The position numbers and the translations under genes are program-made. The notes under the pieces are model-generated. The model was given only the letters and a program-made list of their open reading frames with translations. It ran no database searches and was not told where the DNA came from. Below, one piece after another: positions 8,876 to 9,305 of a stretch of 9,305 nt of DNA. The DNA is from Syntrophobacterales bacterium (lineage in GTDB: Bacteria; Desulfobacterota; Syntrophobacteria; BM002): the NCBI GenBank assembly GCA_030601545.1, contig JAUVTM010000061.1:1-9305 (forward strand), in the 5' to 3' direction. Numbering within the stretch: the stretch's first letter is position 1; each line of letters starts with the position of its first letter.

Positions 8876-8966
8876 AGATTTTAGATTGCAGATTTTAGAT
8901 TGCAGATTTCGGATTGGGGATATGAGATGTGGGATGTGAGATATGGGATGTGGGATATGGGATGTG
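8876..8966. repeat. Heptamer tandem array, 13 in-phase units
   Basis: Thirteen consecutive 7-base units keep the pattern RGATNNN without a break. The first five alternate between AGATTTT and AGATTGC types; after a transition the units alternate between GGATATG and GGATGTG types, ending with an imperfect unit GGAAGGG (8967-8973). It lies between the divergent glyQ promoter and the antitoxin promoter. The periodic frames on the minus strand (repeated HIP/SHI-like residues) are a by-product and not a protein. Confidence 0.85.
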
Positions 8967-9017
8967 GGAAGGGAAGCGTGTTTAGCTGGGTAAAGAAGAT
9001 CGGAACGCAGAAATTTC

Positions 9018-9047
9018 TTGATTCTTCACTATTTTTATGGCTATAAT
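9018..9047 (+). promoter_or_regulatory. Promoter of the antitoxin gene
   Basis: TTGATT (9018-9023) and a perfect TATAAT (9042-9047) are separated by 18 bp on the plus strand. Transcription would begin about 9054, some 25 nt before the antitoxin ATG. The region upstream (8967-9017) shows nothing else. Confidence 0.65.
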
Positions 9048-9057
9048 ATTGAAAAAC

Positions 9058-9067
9058 TATGTACATA
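9058..9067. promoter_or_regulatory. Probable antitoxin autoregulatory operator
   Basis: TATGTACATA is a perfect 10-bp palindrome with core TGTACA (9060-9065), placed just after the predicted transcription start. TGTACA is the known core of YefM operators, bound by the antitoxin and toxin-antitoxin complex. Position and core together suggest autorepression. A second TGTACA copy, as found in E. coli yefM-yoeB, was not seen. Confidence 0.55.
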
Positions 9068-9080
9068 ATGTGAGGGATGT

Positions 9081-9305
9081 ATGGAAATTATCGGCGTAAA
9101 AGAACTCAGAGATAATCTGAGTGCCATTTTGCAGAAGGTCGAAAAAGGGGAAATTGTTACGATCCAGCGGCATGGAAAAGGGATTGCAGAATTGAGGCCT
9201 AAAGAGAAGAGTGAGGCCCTAGAGGCGGTTTTGAATCTGAAAAGAAAAGGGCTTCTGGGCGGTGGGAGCGGCGTTATTGCCAAAACCAGACGTGTGCAGA
9301 ACCGT
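9081..9305 (+). CDS. Phd/YefM-family type II antitoxin, 3' end outside window
   Basis: The frame starts at ATG 9081 and stays open for 75 codons to the window edge. It begins MEIIGVKELRDNLSAIL, then QKVEKGEIVTIQRHGKGIAE. This is the classic Phd/YefM N-terminal DNA-binding fold (V-x-E-L-R-x-N-L, then a G-E-x-V-x-I-x-R-x-G-K strand). The following basic, glycine-rich stretch (about 58-75) is where the toxin-binding tail begins. Such proteins usually have about 80-95 residues, so only the end is missing. A GAGGG (9072-9076) four bases before the ATG serves as a Shine-Dalgarno. Its role would be to bind and neutralise a co-encoded toxin (often a RelE/YoeB- or PIN/Doc-type protein) and repress its own operon. 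The toxin, if present, would lie just to the right. Family call is firm; the toxin class cannot be told. Confidence 0.88.
   Translation, partial: MEIIGVKELRDNLSAILQKVEKGEIVTIQRHGKGIAELRPKEKSEALEAVLNLKRKGLLGGGSGVIAKTRRVQNR

Noticed and set aside
8746..8880. Possible T-box leader upstream of glyQ
   Set aside because: The predicted leader is only about 45 nt, with no specifier stem, no T-box sequence and no terminator/antiterminator pair.
8876..8973. Tandem repeats considered as a CRISPR array
   Set aside because: The repeating unit is 7 bp with no unique spacers and no cas genes nearby.
8881..9066. 61-codon minus-strand frame with periodic HPISHIPYLTSHIS-like residues
   Set aside because: The periodicity is a direct translation of the heptamer array, there is no ribosome-binding site, and it overlaps the antitoxin promoter region.
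9041..9283. 80-codon minus-strand frame antisense to the antitoxin
   Set aside because: It is the shadow of a recognisable Phd/YefM coding frame on the plus strand, has low-complexity composition and no family resemblance.

Overview
The window looks like chromosomal DNA of a Gram-negative, probably Desulfobacterota (deltaproteobacterium-like) organism. The reasons are a split two-subunit glycyl-tRNA synthetase (glyQ, glyS), a full-length SMC gene overlapping ftsY, the start of a FadD-like acyl-CoA ligase with a strong Shine-Dalgarno, and short heptameric repeats between genes. The taxonomic call is inference from gene content and style, not from a database search.

Layout. Almost everything is transcribed leftward (minus strand). 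From right to left: glyQ (8745-7867) and glyS (7803-5737) form a glycyl-tRNA synthetase operon with a recognisable promoter at 8798-8826. A 241-bp gap carries a candidate promoter (5617-5645) for smc (5495-1917), which overlaps ftsY (1933-875) by 17 bp. An approximately 795-bp gene-free stretch follows, then the first 26 codons of a probable long-chain acyl-CoA ligase running off the left edge (79-1). At the right edge, divergent from glyQ, a Phd/YefM-type antitoxin gene begins at 9081 on the plus strand and runs off the window. It has its own promoter and a TGTACA-centred palindrome just downstream of the -10.

The core genes are ordinary housekeeping functions: glycine charging of tRNA, chromosome condensation and segregation, and co-translational membrane targeting. 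The unusual material lies between them. The stretch at 80-874 contains what looks like a non-autonomous mobile or repeat element (234-805) bounded by perfect 15-bp inverted repeats. Its interior is dense with long complementary segments: a 22-bp arm pair at 298-319/470-491, a 15-bp perfect pair at 510-524/693-707 enclosing two further long hairpins, and a middle segment able to pair either left or right. A 9-base word from this element (GGAATGTCC or its complement) occurs three times inside it and once more in the smc leader. Two in-phase heptamer arrays (812-846 and 8876-8966) lie in the intergenic regions just beyond the ftsY and glyQ ends of the cluster.

No tRNA, rRNA, CRISPR array, transposase or convincing intrinsic terminator was found.
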